A stretch of 64,000 nucleotides of DNA, taken from Cinclus cinclus. Its lineage: Eukaryota; Chordata; Aves; Passeriformes; Cinclidae. Numbering within the stretch: the stretch's first letter is position 1; each line of letters begins with the position of its first letter. This document shows positions 27,344-37,801 of this stretch, piece by piece. The notes under the pieces are model-generated. The model was not told where the DNA came from, ran no database searches, and saw only the letters and a program-made list of their open reading frames with translations. Position numbers and translations under genes: made by a program. The stretch is from assembly GCF_963662255.1 (NCBI RefSeq), contig NC_085047.1:10842347-10906346 (forward strand), read 5' to 3'.

Positions 27344-28813
27344 AAGAGGAGTAAGAAGTTCAGCAAAACTGCTTGCCAATAATTCATGATTTAGATGAAC
27401 TGGATTTTGTCCTCTTCCTCCCCCCAGAGAAATAAGGGCTGCAAATGGAGTTAACACTAACAATGCTAACGGGAAAGCAGAGCCATGAGACTCTTCCCCA
27501 GCCAGCAATTCTTTTAAGGTGTCTCGGCTCTGACTGCAATTTTCAGTTCCTTCCATCTCAGGCTGGTATCGCCAGATGTTACAAATCACAGCACAGGTGG
27601 GGATTGAGGAAAAGGGCAGGGAAGGATTTCTCACACATATCCCACTATCCATTACAGAACATGACAAAAGCACAGTTTTATCCTCAGCACTACCTGGAAA
27701 ATTATTTTAAAGCCAGATTTTCTGCAGTAAAAGAGTAGTGCATTAAAGCATGGATCAGCTGTTCAGAGAGTAATAAATATTGGCAGATTATAGATTCTTT
27801 TCCCTTGTTGTAGGAAGAGGCCAACACATTTTTCATTAAAATCCTATTCCATCTTTGAGTGAAAGTCTGATGTGCTGCTTTAGTGCAGTCGGTATTCCTC
27901 CACAGGGAAGCAGGATGGTGCTGAACAGAGAATTCCACTCATCCCCTTCCCAAGTTTTCCAGCATTTTCCTCACTGAATACATGTCCTAAGCCTTCTCAA
28001 TCACACTACTCCCAGAGGCATTTTGGCTTTCCCCTTTTAGGCAGGGAAGTGACAGGAATGTGCTGACAAAAGGACTCATGCAGTACTTGCACGGCCTATG
28101 AAAATCTGCCTTTTTTATAAAAACCTAGAAAAAACCCTTAATTCTAACTAGTAACTCATAACTATGGCTAAGAATTCTGAGGAAGGCATTTGTTGAGAGC
28201 AGGGCAAGGAAGAAAAATAGATTTTACACCACTATTCTGGCAGGACCACAAACAAGATTTAAAAATAACAATACAAATTTTGGAAGCACTAAAAAATACA
28301 TTTCAGTGCACTTCGATTATTAACACTGATGCAGGTTTTGCAATATGATGAGCTAATACCTTGGACGGACTGCTCCATTTCTTAAAAGATATTCTTAAAA
28401 TTTCACAAAACATATTAAAACATTAAAAAAAAAAGTACATTTTCTCTATGCTCAGGCTTCAAAAAAATAAGGATTATTTTACAGGGAGGGAGGAAACGCA
28501 GCATTACCACCACCTAGGCTGTACGCTTACACTTTATGTTATACCAAAAGCTTGCAGATCCAAATAAGACTCTGATCAAAGAGTACTCATAACTTAATCT
28601 GATACATACAGAAACGTCTTGTACAAATTACAACCCTTCTAGTTTCCTTGTGACAATCTACTGTAAAGCAAATTTTATCTACATGTATTTTAAATAACAT
28701 CACCAGAAAAATAAAAAGTTTATCAAATGAAAACATGTTTCAATTAGACCATGCTTTTTTTAAAATCATGCTCAATTTATACAGTAGTCATGTTCATACT
28801 CATTTTTCTTTTC

Positions 28814-28833
28814 TTTTTTTTTTTTTTTTTTTT
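28814..28833. repeat. Poly(T) tract just after the NRIP1 stop
   Basis: Twenty T residues on the plus strand. In the NRIP1 mRNA this is an internal poly(A) run starting about 50 bases after the stop codon. Confidence 0.95.
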
Positions 28834-28883
28834 AAACAAAGATTCAAAACTGCTGATTGTAAACTCACTGAGGAGGCTGCAGT

Positions 28884-31800
28884 TTATTCTGGCTCTTTTT
28901 TGATTGTTCGCACTTTTTCCAGAAGTCCATGCACTTCTCCATTCACACCACCATGCTGATGAGAGGTGTTACTCCCCATATGGCTGTTGTAAGGGCTTCT
29001 TAAGTTACTAAAAGGAGTTTTAAGCTCTGCGTCAGATGTCAACTCCTCTTTGATTGTAACACGAGTTGAACTCTCGGTAAATGAAGGTTCATTCCAAATT
29101 TCTTTGTCATGTGCTTCTTGGCTGCTGACGGAGGTGCCGCCCTTCTGTAACATGTAGTACAATATTGGATTGGTTTTGGTCAGTCTTGGAGAGTCTTTCT
29201 CATAATCATTCTTGTCCATGCCCGTGATCACCCATCTGATGGGCCCCTTCTCACTGGGCATGGAACACATGCTAAACTGGTCAGACTCCAGTCTGGACAC
29301 CGTACTCCCCAAATGTTCAGGGAAGGGTGAGCTGGCTGGACTTTTCACTGCTACAGGATACTGAAATGTTCTGTGATCTATGCAATTGTTCTGTTGCACA
29401 GGGCTTCCCACCAATGATCTTACGGAAGAAATGGTGAATTCAGGTTTATTGACTGCTGCACTGGTTTTGTTTCCTTTTTTCTTGCCCTCTGTTAGTATGT
29501 TATTCCTATGTTGTGACAGATCTCTCTCACAGTTTTCTGAGAGAAGCAGCTGTTTCAACACATTAAAGCCTTTACTATCTCTAGACCAACTCCTATTTTC
29601 AGTTTCACTATTTGAACCATGACTTACAGCATATTTAAATTCAGCATCACTTCTGCTGAATTTCAGTTCTTGCTGGTTAAGCAAAGGCCCATACAGGGCA
29701 TCGGTAGGAGAAGCGTGATTGTTTCCAGCATCAGACACATTACTTTTCATCTTTTTTAATGGGCTTTCCAAAGGCTCAGCATGAAGCTTCCTCTTCTTCG
29801 GTACTGTGCTAAGACTCTTGGATTCAAGGTGTGTCAGCTCATTGTTTTGGTGACTCCTGTCCAGCTCATCTGCAGGGTAATTGTCTTGATTCTGTCTCAG
29901 CAACCTACTTAGCAGGCCATTTTTGGAAAAAGAGAAATCTTGAGGTGAAAGAGGCTCAGATTTCACCTCCTCAGATGCTGGAGAAGCAGCTGTGTTTCTC
30001 TGCAGCGAATGAACAAACCCTTGGAATTTGTTACCCTTGCATTCCCTTACTTGTTGTGCATTTGAATTATAAGGAACATTTGATTCGTCAGATGGTTCAG
30101 TTTTTATTTTCACCGTCAATATTTGCTCATTCAAAGCTTTGTCTGTCTGTTCTTGAGAACTTTCATCTCTTAAAAGCATCCTCTCTTTCTTTTCACTTTT
30201 ACCTTTATTGGGAGTTCCCAGAAGCAGCTGAAGGACAGTGCGTCTTTCAAGGAGATTTTCTATTTCCGAACCTGGAAGTCCTTGTTCAGCGGGTGCCGGC
30301 TGACAACTGAATATTTTGTTATTTTCTTCATGCATACTCAATTTATTTGTAAGCAGAGGGCTGTTCAATCTGTCAATCAAGCCCACAGGTTTATCCATGT
30401 TCCCTGACAGCAGCTGTTTGCTAGCTCTTTGTTCCTCACCCGACATGGAACTCTGCATGCCGCACTGAGCCAGGTTCTGCAGCAGCTTGCTGGCACTGAA
30501 CGCCGAGGAGTTCTGGGGACTATCGGTCCTGCTCAGCTTAGCTCCTTGAATTTCTTTGCTCTTGGACAGGTCTATCAAGTGTTTAGATGCAGAATTCATC
30601 AGTCTGTCTGGCTGGATGGTGCATGCGAAGGGCGGTGAGCTCCGCTTGACAGCCAGCGACTGGTGTGAGAGATTTATAGGAGAGTCTGCTTTTGCAGAAG
30701 CCAGCAAGGGTGGAGTGCTTAATGGAGTCATTCTGTTGGCACTGGGACTGTCAGTAACAGGAGTCCTTTTCCCAGTCTGTACAGTGAATTTTGCCACATC
30801 AGCTGTACTGTGTGGTCCCTGAGGATCATTACTCTTGTCTACCTGTTCTTCACTCTTATGCCCAAGCAACAGCTGAAGTAGTGTTACTTTCTGGTGGGGA
30901 TTCAGCTTAGAAGCTTTCGGAGTGTCTTTCTCTTCCTTGTTCTCTGGACAGGAAGCTTTTGGATCCCAGTTACGAAGCAAGGACTGAGTCAGGTTATCCA
31001 GTGATGCAGGTGGACCTGCATCTGGTTTATCTGTCCTGTGTTTAAAGGATAGGTCAATAGGAAGACAGTTAGAATGGGAGCTTTCATCATCACTGCTGTC
31101 TTCTGTAAAGCTGGGATTGTTGTCTGAATACTCATCAACAGTTGTTGGTGTGCTGCTGTCTTCAAAAATGCTGGCCCTCTCACTCTGCTCACGCCCTTTC
31201 ACGTGCTTGGTGGTATTCTGGCTTTTCAGCAGATGTAAGAGCAAACTGTTGCTGGGAGAGGTTTTCAGGTTACTCTTTTCCACAGCACTTTTGTATCCCA
31301 CAGTTTTGGGAGGTGAGTGCATGATTCCCACCGAGCTCTGAAAAGGTGCCATACTGCCTTTGCTAGCGACTGTTTTGGGGGATGATCCTGCCTGACCATT
31401 GAGATGGCTTGTCATTCCTTTGGCCAAACCAAACTGCCCTATGTCCTTCTGAGCGCTTTCTTGTAACCTGGCCATTGCTGCAAGCCTCTCGCTTGCAATC
31501 TGATTGGCATTTTGTGCTTTTAAAGCATGTTCCCTGGAGTACTGCTGCAAGTGGGCCTCACTGGAAAGGAGCAGAGCCAGCTGGCTGCACGCTACGCTGG
31601 GCTTGGGCGAGGCAGCAGGACTGGATCGCTTCTCAACCATGCTTGCAACAGCTTGTAACCTCGCAGCACACGACAGGGGCTCGTTCATCACCTTGGGGCT
31701 GCTCTGCACTGCATGAGGAGACTCTATAAACCTCTCCTTGGGCAGATTCTTAGTGATGTCAGGCAGGCTGCTGTCCAGCTTCTGATCTTTTGCTTTGCTC

Positions 31801-32372
31801 TTCTTCAGCAGAGTCTTCAGGTGGCTGGATGCAACACCATAGCACCTTAAATCTTTCTCCACTTGTAAAGAATCATGGCTAAGAGAATATCCCTGCTCCT
31901 TAAGACTCTGTCTAATCTGCTGTGACAGAGCAACACTCTGCAGCCTAGAGCTGAATGACTGAAGCAAAGAGGCAAGTAATGTGCTATCCTGTTTGCCTTT
32001 AGGCACATTTTCAACCATGCCAGCCAACAAAGCTTCCTTTTTTCCATCTAAATCCACAATGGAATCAGACAAGCGCCTTCTCTTTGCTGCATTCCAGTCT
32101 TCTGAAGACTGCAACAGTCTTGCTTTTTTGAGATGCAGCATGCCAGATCCCCGATATGTACTTGTATTAAGAACTGGACCATTACTCTGACAGCTGGGAA
32201 ATATATTTCCTGAAATCTTAAAGTTTTGATCCTCCCCACTATGCCCAGTGGACTTTTTGTCAACTGCAGTACCTGAGCCTCCTGCTGCTTGATGCATTAG
32301 TAATCCCTCTAGGTAAGTTAGAACAACAGAATCCTGGTGCATCTCAGAGCCAAGCTCTTCTCCATGAGTCAT
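28884..32372 (-). CDS. NRIP1: Nuclear receptor-interacting protein 1 (RIP140), complete single coding exon
   Basis: The frame encodes 1,162 residues and aligns along its whole length with vertebrate NRIP1 (human about 1,158), a nuclear cofactor that binds agonist-bound nuclear receptors and recruits CtBP and deacetylases to repress metabolic and reproductive genes. Visible LXXLL boxes begin at residues 21, 133, 185, 265, 378, 498/499, 714, 821 and 939, and the variant LYYML is at 1071-1075. CtBP motifs are PIDLS at 438-442 and PINLS at 565-569, with a further IDLS at 600-603. Basic clusters KRRR (97-100) and PKKRK (858-862) fit nuclear import. Sumoylation-type sites include VKSE (803), IKTE (756), IKEE (1107) and IKKE (1157). 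I chose the ATG at 32,370-32,372 because the protein then starts MTHGEELGS as in the family, with A at -3. The frame runs six codons further upstream only to a TTG, and an in-frame TGA lies at 32,409-32,411. The stop is TAA at 28,884-28,886. There are no frameshifts, so the gene looks functional. Confidence 0.98.
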   Translation of the reverse strand: MTHGEELGSEMHQDSVVLTYLEGLLMHQAAGGSGTAVDKKSTGHSGEDQNFKISGNIFPSCQSNGPVLNTSTYRGSGMLHLKKARLLQSSEDWNAAKRRRLSDSIVDLDGKKEALLAGMVENVPKGKQDSTLLASLLQSFSSRLQSVALSQQIRQSLKEQGYSLSHDSLQVEKDLRCYGVASSHLKTLLKKSKAKDQKLDSSLPDITKNLPKERFIESPHAVQSSPKVMNEPLSCAARLQAVASMVEKRSSPAASPKPSVACSQLALLLSSEAHLQQYSREHALKAQNANQIASERLAAMARLQESAQKDIGQFGLAKGMTSHLNGQAGSSPKTVASKGSMAPFQSSVGIMHSPPKTVGYKSAVEKSNLKTSPSNSLLLHLLKSQNTTKHVKGREQSERASIFEDSSTPTTVDEYSDNNPSFTEDSSDDESSHSNCLPIDLSFKHRTDKPDAGPPASLDNLTQSLLRNWDPKASCPENKEEKDTPKASKLNPHQKVTLLQLLLGHKSEEQVDKSNDPQGPHSTADVAKFTVQTGKRTPVTDSPSANRMTPLSTPPLLASAKADSPINLSHQSLAVKRSSPPFACTIQPDRLMNSASKHLIDLSKSKEIQGAKLSRTDSPQNSSAFSASKLLQNLAQCGMQSSMSGEEQRASKQLLSGNMDKPVGLIDRLNSPLLTNKLSMHEENNKIFSCQPAPAEQGLPGSEIENLLERRTVLQLLLGTPNKGKSEKKERMLLRDESSQEQTDKALNEQILTVKIKTEPSDESNVPYNSNAQQVRECKGNKFQGFVHSLQRNTAASPASEEVKSEPLSPQDFSFSKNGLLSRLLRQNQDNYPADELDRSHQNNELTHLESKSLSTVPKKRKLHAEPLESPLKKMKSNVSDAGNNHASPTDALYGPLLNQQELKFSRSDAEFKYAVSHGSNSETENRSWSRDSKGFNVLKQLLLSENCERDLSQHRNNILTEGKKKGNKTSAAVNKPEFTISSVRSLVGSPVQQNNCIDHRTFQYPVAVKSPASSPFPEHLGSTVSRLESDQFSMCSMPSEKGPIRWVITGMDKNDYEKDSPRLTKTNPILYYMLQKGGTSVSSQEAHDKEIWNEPSFTESSTRVTIKEELTSDAELKTPFSNLRSPYNSHMGSNTSHQHGGVNGEVHGLLEKVRTIKKEPE

Positions 32373-32500
32373 GTTCAATAAAAGTTTCAAAAAAGGCTCT
32401 GTTTCTGTTCACGTCAAAGACTAGTTTTGCTCAATCAAGATGCAGAGTTAACAACAGGTAGATGTCTACAGTGTTTTCTTAGAGACTTTCAGAAACAACA
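32373..32500 (-). other. NRIP1: 5' untranslated sequence of the NRIP1 coding exon
   Basis: This is the sequence just upstream of the start codon. It has a TGA in frame at 32,409-32,411, so translation cannot begin further upstream in this exon. In other vertebrates a short untranslated stretch precedes the ATG, with a splice acceptor before it. Possible acceptor AGs on the minus strand exist, for example near 32,486 after a T-rich run, but none is strong enough to fix the exon edge. Confidence 0.45.
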
Positions 32501-34180
32501 GAAAATTTATTATCCTAGGCAGGCTTCTCCCAGTGTACACTGTTTGATGAGCCAGGTTTCCAAACATAGCAATCAGCTGATATCTAGGGTATTTATGGAC
32601 GATGTCTAGGAGGAGCACTCAAAACATGGTTTCACAGAAAAAGAGTCCCATTAAGTATTTGCTGCCTTCTTTCCTCAGGAGGCCAGCTTGCTTTTCTTCC
32701 TTTTCCATCTCCACCAAGCACATAAAAGTCCTAAGTCAGAAACACAAAAACAAAAAAAGAAGAAAGTATTTAGGATTAAGATATAATTGCACAAGACATT
32801 TTTTCCTTTTAAAAAAAAAAATCCAAATCCAACCCCCCATGCGTTGTCTTAGGCAGAGATTCAGGATACATAAACAACACGCATTCCAGAAGAAACTAAA
32901 AATCACATAAAGGACAAAATACCTGGAATTTAAAGAACTTCATGAAAACAAATCTGAGATGAAAGTTTTATGCAAAAATTAAGCTTACTTATCATAAGCA
33001 GAGCTACTACAAACCTTCACCAAATTTCACTATTCTGCAGCTAAAAATAGGGAATAGCAAACCTCCAAGGAAAAATCCTAAAGCACTCTAAACACAGTTT
33101 TTATAAAATCCATCGGATTTTACTTCGCAGTTCCATGAACTTTTCTTCTGGAAATGTAAACAAACAGGACACGCTCTTAAATTGAACTAATAGGGAAAGG
33201 CAGGCCTAAAATCAATGTTTAGTTTCACACTGCATATGTTTTCAAATAACAAAATAGCATATGAGTCCATTTTTGTTTGGCAGGTGGATGACACTGCTGA
33301 AAGGCGAAACAAATTTGTTAGTGCTACCCAGGACTATGCACCAATGCAAGATCCAGTAGGGTAACACAACAGGGGTGAAATCTGTTGTTCTTACAACACC
33401 CAAACACCACAAGTTATTAGAACAATCACATGATAAGAGTGGAGAAAAGGTTGCTTATGCTCCTGATGCAACATAAATCCTGGCATCAAAATCCTCCCTT
33501 CCCTGGAGGATTTTCACCTTTATGTTCCTTCTGCACACGAAACATACGATGGCAAAACCAAACCAAACCAGTTCTTCCCTGAAGTCTTGTTACTCTTCAA
33601 GAGTGTATAATATCTCTACTAAATACTTTTTTGGATGGGACAGTGTGGAATAAAAAGCTGTTTTAAAATGCACAGCAATGGTGCTCGTGCTGGATGCATA
33701 TCTTCAGTTTCCCTTATAGGGGTGGTCAATGGCAGCACAAACATTTTAGTCACCACAGCTAAATAATGAAATCGTTACACTACACATGCATCCTCCTTCA
33801 CTCACTCATCCAGTACTAAACTGGCATAAATATTCAACATGAGCAAAGGTAAGCGTCCTTCTGTATATTGAACTCTGCAATTTGCTTTCATGGGCTAAAA
33901 TTTCATTGAAAACTTGTATTTACAAGTTTAAAAAGGGATGTAAACATATTAAATCCTTGCCTCCTTAAAGTGAATGAATATTTTATGATTGATTTCCCAG
34001 AGGCAAGTTTTTAATTCAATACCTACAGGCAACTGGAAGTCAGAAAATAATCAGATCTTTAAAAATGTAAAGAATAAGAACTACTAAATAGCTGTAATGT
34101 CAACCGTCCTTAATCTCCTAGGGCAAATATTCCCTTATTTGGTTTTAAGTCATCTATAAAACTCTAAAAAATGAGGTATT

Positions 34181-34229
34181 AAAAAAAAAAAAACCACCAA
34201 AACATATCCAAACAAACAAACAAAAAAAT
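34181..34229. repeat. A-rich / CAAA low-complexity tract
   Basis: Thirteen A residues followed by AACAAACAAA-type sequence. Confidence 0.85.
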
Positions 34230-34530
34230 CTGACCAGCAATTAACCAGTGTAAATGTGTATATCCATGCACTGAAATACCAAATGCAAAGCTGTTAGCTA
34301 TTACTGAGGTCTCAGTACTTCTCAGAAATAGATGTCCACATTAACCATCATTTACAAAATTACCTGTAGAAGACACAGTGTTCCTTCAAACATGAAACAA
34401 CTTCAATGTGGATCCAGCTAACTGAAAATTATTGATCATCTTACTGTTCCTTCAAAAATCTCTGTAGCTCTGGGTGGGATTTTGCAGTTTCAACCCAAAA
34501 TACAGAATAAAAATCACAAATAATAAATCC

Positions 34531-34608
34531 CTAAAAAAACCCCACAAAACCAAAAAAAACCCACAAACAAACAAAAAAAACCAAAAAAACCAAACCAACA
34601 ACAAACCA
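34531..34608. repeat. A-rich CCAAA/CAAA low-complexity tract
   Basis: About 78 bases made almost only of A and C in short runs. It encodes a spurious hydrophobic W/F-rich frame on the minus strand. Confidence 0.85.
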
Positions 34609-37600
34609 AGATTTCCAACGAAAAACATCAAATAAAGAACAACAGCCATACAATTAGACTAATTTCCTCAAACATTCGGGAATGCACTTTATCTGCAACC
34701 AAATTTTCATGTTTCAAACATCAATGACACTGACAGTACGCTGTTATGAACATGGTACTTGATACCTTCCGTATTGCATTTAAGACAATAAAATTTAAAT
34801 TCTGTCAGGATTTCTGACTATCTGGTAAAAGCAAGGCTTGCAGGTGACGTGACCTTTAAGATAGAGTCCCATACAAATGCACCATTAAGCCAATATTCAG
34901 TACAACCTTACTCACGACACCTTTGGGTAATTCAAAAAAGACAATGGATTTATGCAAATCCCTCAGGTCCTCCAAAAGCCTCTTGCAGGAGATGGCCACT
35001 TGTAGCCAGTAGAGTTCATATAAAGCAACTACTCTAAGAAGTGTTTCGCCACCTTTTAAATTTTTTTTATTTTAATTACCCAGTGGCAGAGAAATACTGA
35101 TAAATTTAATGAAATCAGGTTGCTGCAAAGAAGCTTTTTTAAAGAGAATGAAATCTGGAAAGCACTTAACACATTAGAACAGGACATCAGCAATCCTTTT
35201 AAAAAGCCTCTATTGATCTAGTGCTGTAAGAGGTATTACAGTGTTAAAATCTCACATGACAATGTCCATCTGAGTTGTAGTCATGCCAAATCCAAACCTG
35301 CTTTGGAAATTAATGCTCACCAGGATACTAAGGCAATCATTCAGCTGCCTTCTAAATACAGACAAACTGTACAAAAGAACTTCCCAAGACCCACTGAAAT
35401 GTTAATATTCTTTCTTGAAATTAAATATTTAAGAAATTACCAGAGCAGTGGTAAGGAAAAGGAAAAGAAAGTTAAAGAAAAAGGCAGAAGAAAGAGAAAG
35501 GAAAAGTCATACAGCAAGAGATTTCTTATTTCCCAGTAAGGGCTGAAGCACCTGCTAAGATCTGTGAATCTCTAGACATAAATATTTTATTTAATTACAA
35601 TGACAAAATAAATTTGTACATTAATGTGCTTTCCTGATCACAACTACTCTGAAAGCACTTTTTCTTTTTTTTGCCACTTCTACTATCTTCTCCCAGACTT
35701 CTGTACCATGTGAAATAAACAACCCAATGGTTGTGCAGAACCTCCAGAACACCCACTGATTACAGCTCATTAAGCCATGTTTAGCTAGACAAAACTAAGG
35801 CAAGCAGAATCCACAGCACAAATGCTGTAACCTGGTAGGACACTCCCCAAGTGAAACACACTGAGAAATCAGTTCTTCAGCCTTTTAAAATGTGCCTAAG
35901 GAGAAAAGGGAGGCAGTATAGGGAAAATAAGGGGAATACATCCAGAATCCTAATTTCACTTTTGCAGTTGTTGAAGTTTTTCTTTGTTTGCAAACTACAA
36001 ATGTATTGATCCACCACGAAGATTTTAAAGGAACAGTAACAACAAACTTTAAGATCCTTTGCTTACCATAAAATATTACTGCTGCAAAAGATAATGAAAC
36101 CTGACAACACAGCTTCTAATATGTTAAAGCACAAAAGAACCAATTGCTTTTTGCTCCTGAATATTTGGTTTTGATTTTTAAGGAGTTCTCTGAATGAATG
36201 AAAACCTCAACTGCAAAACCTATCTGGAGACTAAATAAACAGCAGACTTTTAGTGCCCCCGTTAGATACGCAGTTCCTGCTGTTTCTAAGAAATTATAGA
36301 CAGCACACAATTTAAGTAGCAAAATCACATTCATAAGACATTTTTCCAATATCCCAGACTATCATTTCCAGTTAAATCCTTTTGCTAAATGGAACAGAGA
36401 GCCACAGTAAATTAAAAACATTAGACTAGCATGATTTGAGTACGAGGGTTATATAATCTATTGGCTAATTAAAAAAACTTGGTATTATCAAGGTGTCTTC
36501 TTCAGCAGTCTCAATTCAAGATCACAGGAAAAAACATCTTACAAAAACCATTATGGCATTCATTTAGGAAACTGGCAATGGCTAGCAGATTGCCCACATG
36601 AACTTTTATTAGAAGACATTACCCAAACTCATGGTCATTGTTAGAATGATTAACAGAGGCTGAGATTAGTATATGTTCACACAGATAAAACATTTTTATT
36701 AACTACATTTTCAGAGTTCTTTCATGACTATTAAACTTCTGTAGCAATTTTATGTTCCATTTTTAAGCTGAGATGAATCAAAACATGCATTTGTAAAGCT
36801 AAAATCAAACCGGCCTGTGAAATAAAAATCTTCTGTTATTTAATACATTTGGTGTTCTACTGCTTAGCTACTACTGGAAGAGCCAGAAAAAGTCTCTTAC
36901 TAGCTCCACTGACTTCCCATTCTCATATCCCAAGTGTAAAGGCTACAGCCCACCACACCAGCCAATGGCTCAGACTGTCATTTTAATTATTACAGATTTG
37001 AGGAATGCAATACAGTGATTACAGTGGCAGCATGGGATCCAGGGATCCAATTATTCACCGTGCTGCCAACAGGCTGGCCGACTTCTAGTTTTACTTCCCT
37101 GTACCCTATTTTCCCAGATGGAATAATAATAGATGGAAACTTCAGGAAATAATTGGGGATAAATATATTAAAGGCTGTGTGTTACTTAGCAGCTCCAATA
37201 CCAGCACTGAGTAAGTACCTAAAACACAGGACTTTAAGTGATTCCCCATCCTCATAGCTGCCTGAAGTGAAATGTTCAAGAACACAATGAAATTAGGCTC
37301 TCAGAAAAGAATTCCTAGATGCACTGGGAATTGCAGCAGAATCTTGCAGTGAATGAAGAATGAGTGGGGGTAATGAGACTTATTGTCCCAGATTTTGTTA
37401 CTAAGCTGAAGTTGCACACCTTTGATTTCAGCAGGAACGATGTTTTCAGAGTGCTGTTAAAAGCACTTCAGTCTTTAGTTGGCTCTTTTTGCAAAGGTTC
37501 TGAGCAGCAAAACAGCCTAGATCAACAACCCTGGCACCAAATGCACAGAGCTGCACAAACGAGCAGGTACTTCAATGATACTTAAGCACCTGCTTTAAGA

Positions 37601-37752
37601 GAATAAAGTATTTAAGTGATTTCCTTCCCGAAATCCACACTTTATTTGTGTCACAAATCTGCTCAGATGAATGGAGCAGCTGAGACCTCTTCACAGTTTG
37701 GATTCAGGCAGCCAAGACATTTTGAAGGCTCCCTTTGCAAAGGTAGTTTAGC

Positions 37753-37801
37753 AAAAGAAAAGAAAAAAAAAAAAAAAAAGAAAAAAAAAAGAAAGAAAAA
37801 A
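37753..37801. repeat. Purine-only A-rich tract
   Basis: About 49 bases of A interrupted by single G residues. Confidence 0.92.

Larger units (their letters stand above)
23880..28883 (-). other. NRIP1: Inferred 3' untranslated region of NRIP1
   Basis: No other gene is visible for about 5 kb after the NRIP1 stop, and mammalian NRIP1 also has a multi-kilobase 3' UTR. The stretch is AT-rich at 26,030-26,870 and 24,480-24,880, with many AUUUA-like words on the minus strand. A more GC-rich, less UTR-like part lies at about 25,000-26,000. Its far end has an AATAAA on the minus strand. A minus-strand frame of 161 codons at 27,188-27,673 includes a lysine run encoded by a homopolymer and looks like chance. 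The extent is inferred from signals only, and the true UTR may be shorter if the 26.68-kb signal is used. Confidence 0.5.

Noticed and set aside
27188..27673. Minus-strand frame of 161 codons
   Set aside because: It crosses a homopolymer that gives a lysine run, and it lies in the inferred NRIP1 3' UTR. No known protein features.
29380..31729. Several plus-strand frames opposite NRIP1
   Set aside because: They are shadows of the NRIP1 coding strand.
32373..32390. Extension of NRIP1 by six residues to an upstream start
   Set aside because: The upstream codon is TTG, not ATG. Family members start at MTHGEE, and the ATG at 32,370-32,372 has an acceptable context.
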